Assembly (NCBI GenBank): GCA_040081205.1
Contig: JBEBHE010000173.1
Span: forward strand, 1-9,639
Direction: 5' to 3'
Source: UBA5216 sp040081205
GTDB lineage: Bacteria > Pseudomonadota > Gammaproteobacteria > Burkholderiales > SG8-41
Length of the DNA stretch: 9,639 nt
Position numbers and translations under genes: made by a program. Positions 1 to 6,787 of the stretch are shown here, one piece after another; the first letter of the stretch is position 1, and each line of letters starts with the position of its first letter. The notes beneath the pieces are model-generated. The model was not told the DNA's origin, did not search any database, and saw only the letters and a program-made list of their open reading frames with translations.

Positions 1-1578
1 ATTGCCTACCGCACCGAGAACGCGGGTGCGGTAATGGCGGACGGCTACGCCAGAGCCTCGCAGAAAGTAGCAGTCGTCACGGCGCAAAACGGGCCTGCGG
101 CCGCGTTGCTGGCGCCGGGATTGGCGGAGGCGCTAAAAGCTTCCGTTCCTATTGTCGCTATCGTACAGGATGTGCGACGTACGCAGACTGACAAAAATGC
201 TTTTCAGGAACTCAATCACTTTGATATTTTTCACGGCTGCGCAAAGTGGGTGCGGCGCGTTACAGAAGTTTCGCGCATCGAAGATTATGTGGATATGGCG
301 TTTACTGCCGCTGCCAGCGGACGGCCGGGCCCGGCGGTGTTGATGTGTCCCCAGGATTTGTTGCTGGAGGCTGTGACGTTAGACGCTGTTCAACAACGAC
401 GTGCATCGCTTGGCGTTTATCCACTCGACCGCAGCATCGCGGATCCGGCACGTATCGAAGAAGCCGCACGAATGCTTGCACAGGCTGAGTATCCGCTGAT
501 TGTTGCCGGTGGCGGCGTGCATCTGTCTGGCGCGCATGAGGTATTAGCGCGATTGCAGGAATCGGCAAGCATTCCTGTTGCCACCACCAGTATGGGTAAG
601 GGCGCAGTAGCCGAAACGCATGCATTGTCCATCGGTGTCATCGGTTATTTTATGGGTCGGCGGGGCATGGCGCGGAACATGCGAACGCTGATTGATCGCG
701 CGGATTGCGTGTTATTCGTCGGTGATCGCACTAACCAGAACGGCACGGATTCGTGGATGCTGTTTCCGACAGGCGCGCGCTACATACACATCGATATTGA
801 TGGGCAGGAAGTGGGGCGCAATTACGAAGCGTTGCGTCTGGTGGGCGATGCGAAGTTGACACTGAGTGCATTGAACGATGCGATGGCGCGTCTCGATCTC
901 GATAAACGCCGGTCGGCGGGTATTGAAATTGCGCAAAAAATTGCAATGGGCAAGCAGGCCTTTCAAGATGAAGCACGCGATATGTTGAATTCAGACACGG
1001 TGCCGATTCGTCCTGAACGATTGATGAGAGACCTAAGCAATTTTGTGATGGCGGACACGCTAGTCGTCACCGACGCTAGTTACTCGTCTATCTGGGTGAT
1101 GAATTGCCTCATGGCACTGCGCGCAGGACAACGCTTTCTCAGTGGACGTGGACTGGCGGGATTGGGCTGGGGATTTCCGGCCGCTATTGGTGCGAAAATC
1201 GCGCATCCGTCACGCGATGTGGTATGCATCGTTGGCGACGGCGGCTTCGCGCACATGTGGTCAGAGCTTGAAACTGTCGCGCGCATGAAGATTAAGGTAA
1301 TAATAATTGTTCTTAATAATCAGATACTGGGGTATCAATGGCATGCTGAGGACGCACTCTATGGTAATCACACCGATGCTTGTCAATTGGCGCCGGTGGA
1401 TCATGCCGCGATCGCACGTGCGTGTGGTTGCAACGGTGTGCGTGTAGAAAAGCCTACCGATTTCAAACCGGCATTGGCGCAGTCGTTTCGTTCTCCAATG
1501 ACGACGGTGATTGATGTGACGGTCGATCCGAAAGCGTATCCGCCGATTACGCTTTACGAAGGAAAACTCAGTTACTGA
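1..1578 (+). CDS. Thiamine-diphosphate-dependent enzyme, acetolactate-synthase-like, 5' partial
   Basis: Frame 1 is open from the first base, so the gene begins upstream and 525 residues are visible; roughly the first 40-45 are missing. It belongs to the ThDP superfamily that includes acetolactate synthase, which decarboxylates 2-oxo acids and transfers or releases the aldehyde unit in the cytoplasm. The N-terminal PYR domain starts at RTENAGAVMADGYAR, where Glu6 (window numbering) is the expected ThDP-activating glutamate. A GRPGP motif near the end of this domain is typical. A central Rossmann-like domain follows (about 155-295), then the PP domain with GDG at 412-414 and NN at 439-440, which bind the diphosphate and metal. 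The ending, with a VDHAAIARACGC stretch and a PPITL tail, does not look like the biosynthetic IlvB/IlvI large subunit, and no small regulatory subunit follows. The substrate cannot be read from sequence. It converges on a beta-alanine-type aminotransferase, which hints at a catabolic role. The superfamily call is secure; the reaction is unknown. Confidence 0.9.
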   Translation: MAYRTENAGAVMADGYARASQKVAVVTAQNGPAAALLAPGLAEALKASVPIVAIVQDVRRTQTDKNAFQELNHFDIFHGCAKWVRRVTEVSRIEDYVDMAFTAAASGRPGPAVLMCPQDLLLEAVTLDAVQQRRASLGVYPLDRSIADPARIEEAARMLAQAEYPLIVAGGGVHLSGAHEVLARLQESASIPVATTSMGKGAVAETHALSIGVIGYFMGRRGMARNMRTLIDRADCVLFVGDRTNQNGTDSWMLFPTGARYIHIDIDGQEVGRNYEALRLVGDAKLTLSALNDAMARLDLDKRRSAGIEIAQKIAMGKQAFQDEARDMLNSDTVPIRPERLMRDLSNFVMADTLVVTDASYSSIWVMNCLMALRAGQRFLSGRGLAGLGWGFPAAIGAKIAHPSRDVVCIVGDGGFAHMWSELETVARMKIKVIIIVLNNQILGYQWHAEDALYGNHTDACQLAPVDHAAIARACGCNGVRVEKPTDFKPALAQSFRSPMTTVIDVTVDPKAYPPITLYEGKLSY

Positions 1579-1590
1579 GCTTCAACTGAG
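1563..1590 (-). terminator. Inverted repeat at convergent gene ends, weak terminator for the minus-strand gene
   Basis: CTCAGTT (1567-1573) and AACTGAG (1584-1590) form a perfect 7-bp stem with a 10-nt loop. Read on the minus strand, downstream of the aminotransferase stop, the stem is followed directly by TTTTCC, as in a short Rho-independent terminator. On the plus strand there is no T-run. The repeat overlaps the last codons and stop of the ThDP enzyme. The stem is short and only partly GC, so termination strength is doubtful. Confidence 0.35.
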
Positions 1591-1594
1591 AACG

Positions 1595-2941
1595 TCAATC
1601 ACGCCCAACTTCGCGAAGCGTATCACCCAGCACGCCCACCAGTTCGTCAATTTGCTGTTTGCTGATGATAAGCGGAGGCGAAATGGCAATGATGTCGCCA
1701 GTGGTGCGAATCAGCGCACCTTTTTCGTAGCACTTCAAAAAGGTTTTGAATGCGCGCTCAGTAGGCTTGCCAGGTTTGGGTTCGAGTTCAATTCCGGCGA
1801 CCATGCCGATATTGCGGATGTCAATCACGTTGGGCATTTCACGTAGTGCGTGTACGGCTTGCTCAAAATAAGGCGCGAGTTCGCGGGCACGGGCGAACAA
1901 GCCTTCTTCTTCATACACATCGAGCGTGGCTTCGGCAGCGGCGGTGGCAAGCGGGTGGCCGGAGTAGGTGTAACCATGAAACAGTTCTACCGTATTAGGC
2001 GATGCTGAATTGACTACAGTGTCGTATATGCCTTTGCGTACTGCGACCGCACCCATCGGCACCATCGCGTTGGTGATGCCTTTAGCCAACGTGATAATGT
2101 CAGGCGTCACATCAAAAGTTTGCGCAGCGAAGGCGTGGCCGGTGCGGCCGAAGCCGGTGATGACCTCGTCAAATATCAGCAATAAGTTATATTTATCGCA
2201 GATGTCACGCAGGCGCGTGAGGTAGCCCTTGGGGGGAATCAGCACACCCGCAGAACCGGCCATCGGTTCGACAATGACGGCGGCAATATTGGAAGCATCG
2301 TGCAACGCGATGATGCGCGTTTCGAGTTCGTCGGCGAGGTGCGCGCCCCAAGTGGGCTCGCCGCGGGTGAAGGCGTTTTCCTTGAGGTTGTGCGTGTGCG
2401 GCAGGTGATCCACGCGTGGCAACATACTGCCGTACATTTTGCGGTTAGCGGGCATGCCGCCGACGGAAATGCCGCCGAATCCCACGCCGTGATAGCCGCG
2501 TTCACGTCCGACGAATACGCTACGATGGCCTTCGCCTCGCGCACGGTGATACGCCAATGCAATTTTCATAGCCGTATCGACGGATTCAGAACCGGAATTG
2601 CAAAAGAATACGTGATCCAGATCACCCGGCAACATTTTGGCAATGCGTTCGGCCACGCGAAACGATCCCGGATGGCCCATTTGGAAAGCAGGGGCGTAAT
2701 CCATCGTGGCCGCTTGCTTCTGTACCGCCTCAACAATCCTTGTGCGGCAATGCCCGGCATTCGCGCACCAAAGGCCAGAGGTTCCATCGAGTAATTTGCG
2801 CCCATCGTCAGTGAAGTAGTGCATATCCTTCGCGCCGACTACCAATCGCGGCGCTGCCTTGAAGGCGCGGTTGGCGGTGAAGGGCATCCAGTGGGCTTCA
2901 AGCGAGAGATCGTTGGGCAGCATAGTGGCTACGGCTTTCAT
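1595..2941 (-). CDS. Class III aminotransferase, beta-alanine/omega-amino acid:pyruvate type
   Basis: A 448-residue PLP enzyme, the usual length of Pseudomonas omega-amino acid:pyruvate aminotransferase (EC 2.6.1.18). That enzyme moves the terminal amino group of beta-alanine or a similar omega-amine to pyruvate, giving malonate semialdehyde (or another aldehyde) and alanine in the cytoplasm. Visible landmarks are the N-terminal HWMPFTANR stretch, SGSES (116-120) for phosphate binding, YHG (150-152), FDEVITGFGRTG with Asp258 contacting the pyridine nitrogen, and LAKGITNA with Lys287 as the Schiff-base lysine. The GYTYSGHP motif is also present. The ATG at 2941 is the longest start; a second Met lies at codon 7. 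Neither has a clear Shine-Dalgarno sequence. A TAAAAT lies shortly upstream on the minus strand, without a good -35. Related enzymes with similar motifs use taurine, putrescine or other amines, so class and fold are near certain but the exact substrate is less so. Confidence 0.9.
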   Translation of the reverse strand: MKAVATMLPNDLSLEAHWMPFTANRAFKAAPRLVVGAKDMHYFTDDGRKLLDGTSGLWCANAGHCRTRIVEAVQKQAATMDYAPAFQMGHPGSFRVAERIAKMLPGDLDHVFFCNSGSESVDTAMKIALAYHRARGEGHRSVFVGRERGYHGVGFGGISVGGMPANRKMYGSMLPRVDHLPHTHNLKENAFTRGEPTWGAHLADELETRIIALHDASNIAAVIVEPMAGSAGVLIPPKGYLTRLRDICDKYNLLLIFDEVITGFGRTGHAFAAQTFDVTPDIITLAKGITNAMVPMGAVAVRKGIYDTVVNSASPNTVELFHGYTYSGHPLATAAAEATLDVYEEEGLFARARELAPYFEQAVHALREMPNVIDIRNIGMVAGIELEPKPGKPTERAFKTFLKCYEKGALIRTTGDIIAISPPLIISKQQIDELVGVLGDTLREVGRD

Positions 2942-3002
2942 GAAATGAAGCGATTATTTTACCCCGGAGATGCGCTTGGCGTACGGCTTGCGCGTGGTGA
3001 CT

Positions 3003-3016
3003 TATAATTCGATATA
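3003..3016 (+). promoter_or_regulatory. Candidate -10 element giving a leaderless transcript
   Basis: A perfect TATAAT lies at 3003-3008, and the start codon of the deacetylase-like gene is at 3016. Initiation 6-8 nt after the -10 would fall at 3014-3016, on or next to the ATG. No Shine-Dalgarno sequence is visible, and an in-frame TGA at 2998-3000 rules out any upstream start. The -35 region is poor: TTGGCG at 2976-2981 gives a 21-bp spacer. The element sits in the 74-bp divergent gap (2942-3015) shared with the aminotransferase. Confidence 0.5.
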
Positions 3017-3855
3017 TGTCTAGACACATCGCCTGCCTGACGTTTGACTTCGATGCCATATCAGGATTCATCTCCCGCGGCATGACGTCACCGTCGCCGA
3101 TTTCGCGCGGTGAATTCGGCGCGAATGTGGGCGTGCAACGTATTCTCGACTTGCTGAAAAAATATGATGTTTCCAGCAGTTGGTACATCCCCGGTCACAC
3201 GCTTGAGACGTATCCGGACCAATGCCAGCGCGTGTTCGACGCCGGGCATGAAATCGGTCATCACGGCTGGACGCATGTGCCGCCGGCAGCAATGACGCCC
3301 GAGCAAGAAGAGGCGGGACTGGTTCGTGCCAACGAGCAGATCAAAAAGCTCACCGGCAAAACTGCGCGCGGTTACCGATCGCCGTCGTGGGATTTGAGTC
3401 CCTACTCGGTAGCACTACTGTTGAAACACGGTTTTTATTATGACAGCAGCATGATGGGGGACGATTACACGCCTTATCGCGTGCGGCAGGGCGACATGAT
3501 CGAACTGGAAAAACCGGCGGTGTTCGGTAAGCAAACAAAACTGATTGAAATGCCGATAAGTTGGTCGCTTGACGATTATCCGCATTTTGAATTCGTGCGC
3601 ACCAACACCACCATATTGCCGGGCAACATGAACGCGCATCATGTGTTGCAGAATTGGACGGATGATTTCATGTATTTGCGTGATCATCTCGATTGGGGTC
3701 TCATAACGTATACGTTTCATCCGTTCGTGATTGGACGTGGGCACCGTATGATTGTGCTTGAAAAACTGATTCGTACGCTGAAGGACAGCGGTGCGGTGTT
3801 TATGCGGTTAGGTGATGGGGCAGCCGAGTTTGATATGCGTGCGCCGGTATCTTAA
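3016..3855 (+). CDS. Polysaccharide-deacetylase-fold (CE4) hydrolase, HpPgdA/PuuE-like
   Basis: A 279-residue protein with the NodB/CE4 fold throughout and no signal peptide, so probably cytoplasmic. It resembles Helicobacter pylori PgdA and the PuuE allantoinase type, metal-dependent enzymes that cleave C-N bonds of N-acetyl groups or cyclic ureides. Visible motifs are FDFDA (Asp11/Asp13), the metal-binding GHHGWTH (His83 and His87 likely), RSPSWD (121-126) and TFHP with His235 near the C-terminus. The SRGEFGANVG and SWYIPGHTLETYP stretches also match the HpPgdA-like subgroup. The lack of an export signal makes a small-molecule substrate more likely than peptidoglycan, which is inference. 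The start is fixed by an in-frame stop 18 nt upstream and by the need for the first Asp motif. The next gene overlaps its 3' end or follows immediately. The fold is certain; the substrate is not known. Confidence 0.88.
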   Translation: MSRHIACLTFDFDAISGFISRGMTSPSPISRGEFGANVGVQRILDLLKKYDVSSSWYIPGHTLETYPDQCQRVFDAGHEIGHHGWTHVPPAAMTPEQEEAGLVRANEQIKKLTGKTARGYRSPSWDLSPYSVALLLKHGFYYDSSMMGDDYTPYRVRQGDMIELEKPAVFGKQTKLIEMPISWSLDDYPHFEFVRTNTTILPGNMNAHHVLQNWTDDFMYLRDHLDWGLITYTFHPFVIGRGHRMIVLEKLIRTLKDSGAVFMRLGDGAAEFDMRAPVS

Positions 3856-5410
3856 AATATATAATAAAAACATAAGGTTATGTAATTTTCTGAATAGTGC
3901 TGGCGCACGTTGGCTCACACTATTCGGTGCAATACTGACCGCGTTTTCGGTTTGCGCAGGCGACACGGTTACCGTCGGTTCCAAACGGTTTACCGAGTCG
4001 TACATAATCGGCGAGATTGCGGTGCAGCGCATTAAAGCCTCCGGTGCGCGCGCGGTGCATCGGCAAGGCTTAGGCAATACCGCGATTCTGTTTGCCGCGC
4101 TGAAAAGCGGTGCAATTGACGTTTATCCGGATTACACGGGCACGCTCGCATTTGAATTATTAGGTTTAAAGCGCGTGCCGTCTCTGGCGGACCTGAATGC
4201 GGCGCTGGATGTGCACGGGTTGGCGGCAGGCGTGCCGCTGGGATTCAGTAATTCATATGCACTGGCGATGGCAAAGGCGCTTGCCGCTGAATTGAACATC
4301 TCGTCCATTTCCGATCTGACGCGCCATCCTAACTTGCGCTACGGCTTGTCGCAGGAATTTCTGAACCGCAAGGACGGCTGGCCCGCGCTTCGTCAAATCT
4401 ACGTGCTGCCTGCACGGCCCATCGGACTCGACCACGGCCTTGCCTACGAAGCCATCCAAGGCGGCACGGTCGATGCGATCGACGTTTACACCACGGATGC
4501 AAAGCTGGGGCGCTACGGCTTGAAAGTGCTCGCCGATGACCGCGGGTTTTTCCCGCCATATGAGGCAGTGCTGGTTTATCGCAAGGATTTGCCGCAACGC
4601 CACCCGGCGGCCTTTCGTGCGTTGCAAACGTTGGAACGCAGCCTGTCGGGCGAGGCGATGATCCGCATGAATGCGGCAGCGGAACTGGACGGTCAGCCGT
4701 TCGCGCGTATCGCGGCAGATTTTCAATCCGCGGGCGCTGCGGGCGCTCAGTCCACGACAGTAGCAAGGGTCGGATGGCTCGCCCAACTCTTTGCGCCCAA
4801 CTTCTGGCGGCTCACCGCCGAACATTGTCTGCTGGTGTTTGGGGCATTGGCTCTGAGCGTGGGCACGGGCGTTCCATTGGGCATCTGGGCGGCTCGCTCT
4901 CGGCGTGCCCAGCCGTGGATTCTGGGTGTCACGGGCGTGTTACAGACTATCCCGGCGCTGGCCTTGCTGGCATTCCTGATTGCGGCGCTGGGCAAAATCG
5001 GCATGGTTCCCGCGATGATTGCGCTGTTTCTCTATGGCCTGTTACCCATTGTGCGCAATACCGAGACTGGGCTGGCGGGCATTGCGCTGGGTATGCGTCA
5101 GGCCGGGCAAGCTTTGGGTTTGCGTTCCGGCGCGGTCATGCGGCTGATTGAATTGCCGCTGGCATTGCCTTCGGTGCTTGCAGGGATCAAAACGTCCGCC
5201 GTTATCAACGTCAGCACGGCTACCATTGCCGCTTTTATCGGCGCTGGTGGCTACGGCGAGCGCATCGTGGCCGGACTGGCCGTGAACGATCACGGTATGA
5301 TGCTGGCCGGGGCGATTCCTGCGGCTGCGCTGGCGCTGCTGATCCAGTGGACATTTGAGTTGCTGGAGCGCTACTTTCTATCTTATGGACTCCGAAACCG
5401 GGCACAATAG
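3815..5410 (+). CDS. Osmoprotectant-type ABC transporter, substrate-binding/permease fusion
   Basis: One protein joins two parts of a betaine/choline-type importer (OpuC/YehZ-YehW class). After a hydrophobic signal-like segment (LTLFGAILTAFSV), the binding domain runs from GDTVTVGSKRFTESY to about residue 305. It carries the family motif IDVYPDYTGT (Tyr104, Tyr107) and the FFPPYEAVLVYR stretch. A permease domain of five or six membrane segments follows (about 335-525), with an EAA-type loop around 427-461 (AGQALGL, then LPLALPSVLAGIKTS) for ATPase contact. Binding domain first and permease second is the reverse of the more familiar permease-first fusion. No ATP-binding subunit lies next to it. 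The start is unsure: GTG 3812 and ATG 3815 overlap the upstream gene by about 40 nt and give a long, charged N-terminus. GTG 3839 or a non-standard CTG at 3890 would give a more typical signal peptide. Numbering is from 3815. Family is clear; the ligand is inferred. Confidence 0.9.
   Translation: MGQPSLICVRRYLKIYNKNIRLCNFLNSAGARWLTLFGAILTAFSVCAGDTVTVGSKRFTESYIIGEIAVQRIKASGARAVHRQGLGNTAILFAALKSGAIDVYPDYTGTLAFELLGLKRVPSLADLNAALDVHGLAAGVPLGFSNSYALAMAKALAAELNISSISDLTRHPNLRYGLSQEFLNRKDGWPALRQIYVLPARPIGLDHGLAYEAIQGGTVDAIDVYTTDAKLGRYGLKVLADDRGFFPPYEAVLVYRKDLPQRHPAAFRALQTLERSLSGEAMIRMNAAAELDGQPFARIAADFQSAGAAGAQSTTVARVGWLAQLFAPNFWRLTAEHCLLVFGALALSVGTGVPLGIWAARSRRAQPWILGVTGVLQTIPALALLAFLIAALGKIGMVPAMIALFLYGLLPIVRNTETGLAGIALGMRQAGQALGLRSGAVMRLIELPLALPSVLAGIKTSAVINVSTATIAAFIGAGGYGERIVAGLAVNDHGMMLAGAIPAAALALLIQWTFELLERYFLSYGLRNRAQ
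3830..3858 (+). promoter_or_regulatory. Candidate sigma-70 promoter for the transporter gene
   Basis: TTGATA (3830-3835) and TAAAAT (3853-3858) are separated by exactly 17 bp, each one base from consensus. A second TATAAT lies at 3860-3865. Transcription would begin near 3865, inside the AT-rich segment after the deacetylase stop. If used, it puts the GTG/ATG starts at 3812-3839 outside the mRNA and favours a start further down. An AAGG at 3874-3877 could act as a ribosome site. Confidence 0.45.
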
Positions 5411-5439
5411 CGCCCTTTGCCCATTCCGGGCCTCGGTGA

Positions 5440-5466
5440 GAACTAATTTTGCGCTTTCTTGTCAGT
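5440..5466 (+). promoter_or_regulatory. Candidate sigma-E (RpoE) autoregulatory promoter
   Basis: GAACTAA (5440-5446) resembles the sigma-E -35 element GGAACTT. After 15 bp it is followed by TCAGT (5462-5466), close to -10 sequences of the TCTGA/TCTAA type. RpoE operons in related bacteria are commonly autoregulated, and this sits in the 189-bp gap before rpoE, giving a leader of about 125 nt. A separate TATACT at 5532-5537 could be a housekeeping -10 but lacks a convincing -35. The rest of the gap (5411-5599) holds no gene and no clear terminator for the transporter. Confidence 0.45.
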
Positions 5467-5599
5467 GCTATATCGCGGATTTCTCGCGTGAATTTTCTCG
5501 CGGTGGTCGCATGTAGGGCCAGCGGGTTGGGTATACTGCCGACTTTGCAATTCGGCACAATGTCCGGCCTGGACAACAAAGACAACAGGGACGGGATTC

Positions 5600-6199
5600 A
5601 TGAGTGACCGCGAAATCGACCAGCAACTGGTCGAACGCGCACAGCGTGGAGACAAGCATGCGTTCGAGTTGCTGGTTATTAAGTACCAACGCAAGCTGGT
5701 CAGGTTGCTGTCCCGGTTTATCCGTGACACAAGCGAAGTGGAGGATGTAGCGCAGGAAGCCTTCATTAAAGCGTATCGCGCGTTGCCGAATTTTCGCGGC
5801 GACAGCGCGTTTTATACGTGGCTTTACCGGATCGGCATCAATACCGCCAAGAACTATCTGGTGGCGATGGGGCGGAGGGCGCCGACGTCCACAAGCATGG
5901 ACGCCGAGGAGGCTGAAGATTTGGGCGAAAGTGAGTTGCTGCAGGACGTGAATACGCCGGAAAACCAGCTTATGAGCAAGCAGGTGGCGGAGACGGTGAA
6001 CCAAACGCTGGAGAAATTGCCTGAAGAACTGCGCACTGCGATCACGCTGCGCGAGATGGAAGGCTTGAGTTACGAAGAAATCGCTTCGATTATGAATTGT
6101 CCGATAGGCACCGTGCGGTCGCGGATCTTTCGGGCGCGCGAGGCGATAGCAACACAGTTAAAGCCGATGTTGGACACGGGCAAAGACAGGAGATGGTGA
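5600..6199 (+). CDS. rpoE: RNA polymerase sigma factor RpoE (sigma-E, AlgU-like)
   Basis: A 199-residue group 4 (ECF) sigma factor, full length for RpoE/AlgU. It directs RNA polymerase to envelope-stress promoters and is held inactive by the RseA product of the next gene. Region 2 covers roughly residues 10-80, with the characteristic DVAQEAFIKAYRALPNFRG and the FYTWLYRIGINTAKN stretch for -10 recognition and melting. Region 4 covers about 135-185, with the helix-turn-helix in LSYEEIASIMNCPIGTVRSRIFRAR, which reads the -35 element. The ATG has a purine-rich AGGGACGGG just upstream. The stop is one base before the rseA ATG, indicating tight co-expression of sigma and anti-sigma factor. A candidate autoregulatory promoter precedes it. 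The motifs and the following rseA-rseB-protease order leave little doubt. Confidence 0.97.
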   Translation: MSDREIDQQLVERAQRGDKHAFELLVIKYQRKLVRLLSRFIRDTSEVEDVAQEAFIKAYRALPNFRGDSAFYTWLYRIGINTAKNYLVAMGRRAPTSTSMDAEEAEDLGESELLQDVNTPENQLMSKQVAETVNQTLEKLPEELRTAITLREMEGLSYEEIASIMNCPIGTVRSRIFRAREAIATQLKPMLDTGKDRRW

Positions 6200-6200
6200 G

Positions 6201-6779
6201 ATGCAAGGCGTAGAGAACGTATCGACATTGATGGACGGCGAACTGGATTCCGATGAGGCTGCGCGGGAGATCGTGCGCTTCAAACAGGACGCGGCGCGCC
6301 GTGACACATGGAATACCTATCATATTATTGGCGATGCGATGCGCGGCGAGTATTCGCGGGCGGGTTTGTCGACGGAATTTTCGAAACGATTGAGCGAACG
6401 ACTGGCGCTGGAACCCACGGTCGTTGCACCGCACCTGCGCGCGCCCAAGTCTGTGCAAACCTGGGCGCTGTCGGCGGCCGCTTCGGTTGCGGCGGTTGCG
6501 GCGGTGGGCTGGATGGCCATGAATACGCTGAACACGGACGGTACAACAGGGGCGCCGGGAACGCTGGCGAAAGCGCCAGCCGCTAACGTTACCAAGGCGC
6601 CGGTGGTGGCGTTGCAGCCGGCTGGGCCGACGCTGGTGGAGCCGGTGGCCGCGGCGCCGGAACACATGCATGAATACTTACTGGCGCATCAGGGTATTTC
6701 ACCGTCAACGGCGATTCAGGGCGTCACGCCGTACATCCGTACTGTTTCCAACGTCGGCAATGAACCGGGTCTGCGTTAG
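6201..6779 (+). CDS. rseA: Sigma-E anti-sigma factor RseA (MucA-like)
   Basis: A 192-residue single-pass inner-membrane protein. The cytoplasmic N-terminal domain (1-80) has the family pattern: VSTLMDGELDSDEA, a tryptophan-containing helix and YHIIGDAMRGE. This domain binds RpoE and blocks it from core polymerase. One membrane segment follows at about 88-108 (alanine/valine-rich), then a periplasmic tail of some 85 residues rich in Ala, Pro and Val. Its conserved end (YLLAHQGISPSTAIQGVTPYIR) is probably the region bound by RseB. In known systems RseA is cut first by a periplasmic site-1 protease and then within the membrane, releasing RpoE; neither protease gene can be identified here, as the mucD-type enzyme lacks a DegS-like membrane anchor. 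AGGAGA at 6188-6193, 7 nt before the ATG, is a strong ribosome site. The gene lies one base after rpoE and 8 nt before rseB. Confidence 0.93.
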   Translation: MQGVENVSTLMDGELDSDEAAREIVRFKQDAARRDTWNTYHIIGDAMRGEYSRAGLSTEFSKRLSERLALEPTVVAPHLRAPKSVQTWALSAAASVAAVAAVGWMAMNTLNTDGTTGAPGTLAKAPAANVTKAPVVALQPAGPTLVEPVAAAPEHMHEYLLAHQGISPSTAIQGVTPYIRTVSNVGNEPGLR

Positions 6780-6787
6780 ATAACAAT

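Noticed and set aside
2300..2794. A 164-codon open frame on the plus strand opposite the aminotransferase
   Set aside because: The minus-strand aminotransferase is full length with all catalytic motifs; the plus-strand frame shows no domain and no ribosome site.
4253..4825. A 190-codon open frame on the minus strand inside the transporter gene
   Set aside because: It lies fully antisense to a well-conserved binding domain, has no recognisable motif and a composition typical of a reverse-frame shadow.
5413..5431. Short GCCC/GGGC repeat after the transporter stop as a terminator
   Set aside because: The stem is only four base pairs and no T-run follows.
5532..5537. TATACT in the rpoE leader as a sigma-70 -10 element
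   Set aside because: There is no acceptable -35 at 16-18 bp, and the TG upstream is one base out of the extended -10 position, so I mention it only as a weak alternative.
5468..6004. A 178-codon minus-strand frame across the rpoE leader and gene
   Set aside because: It is antisense to the conserved sigma region 2, and its predicted protein has no family features.
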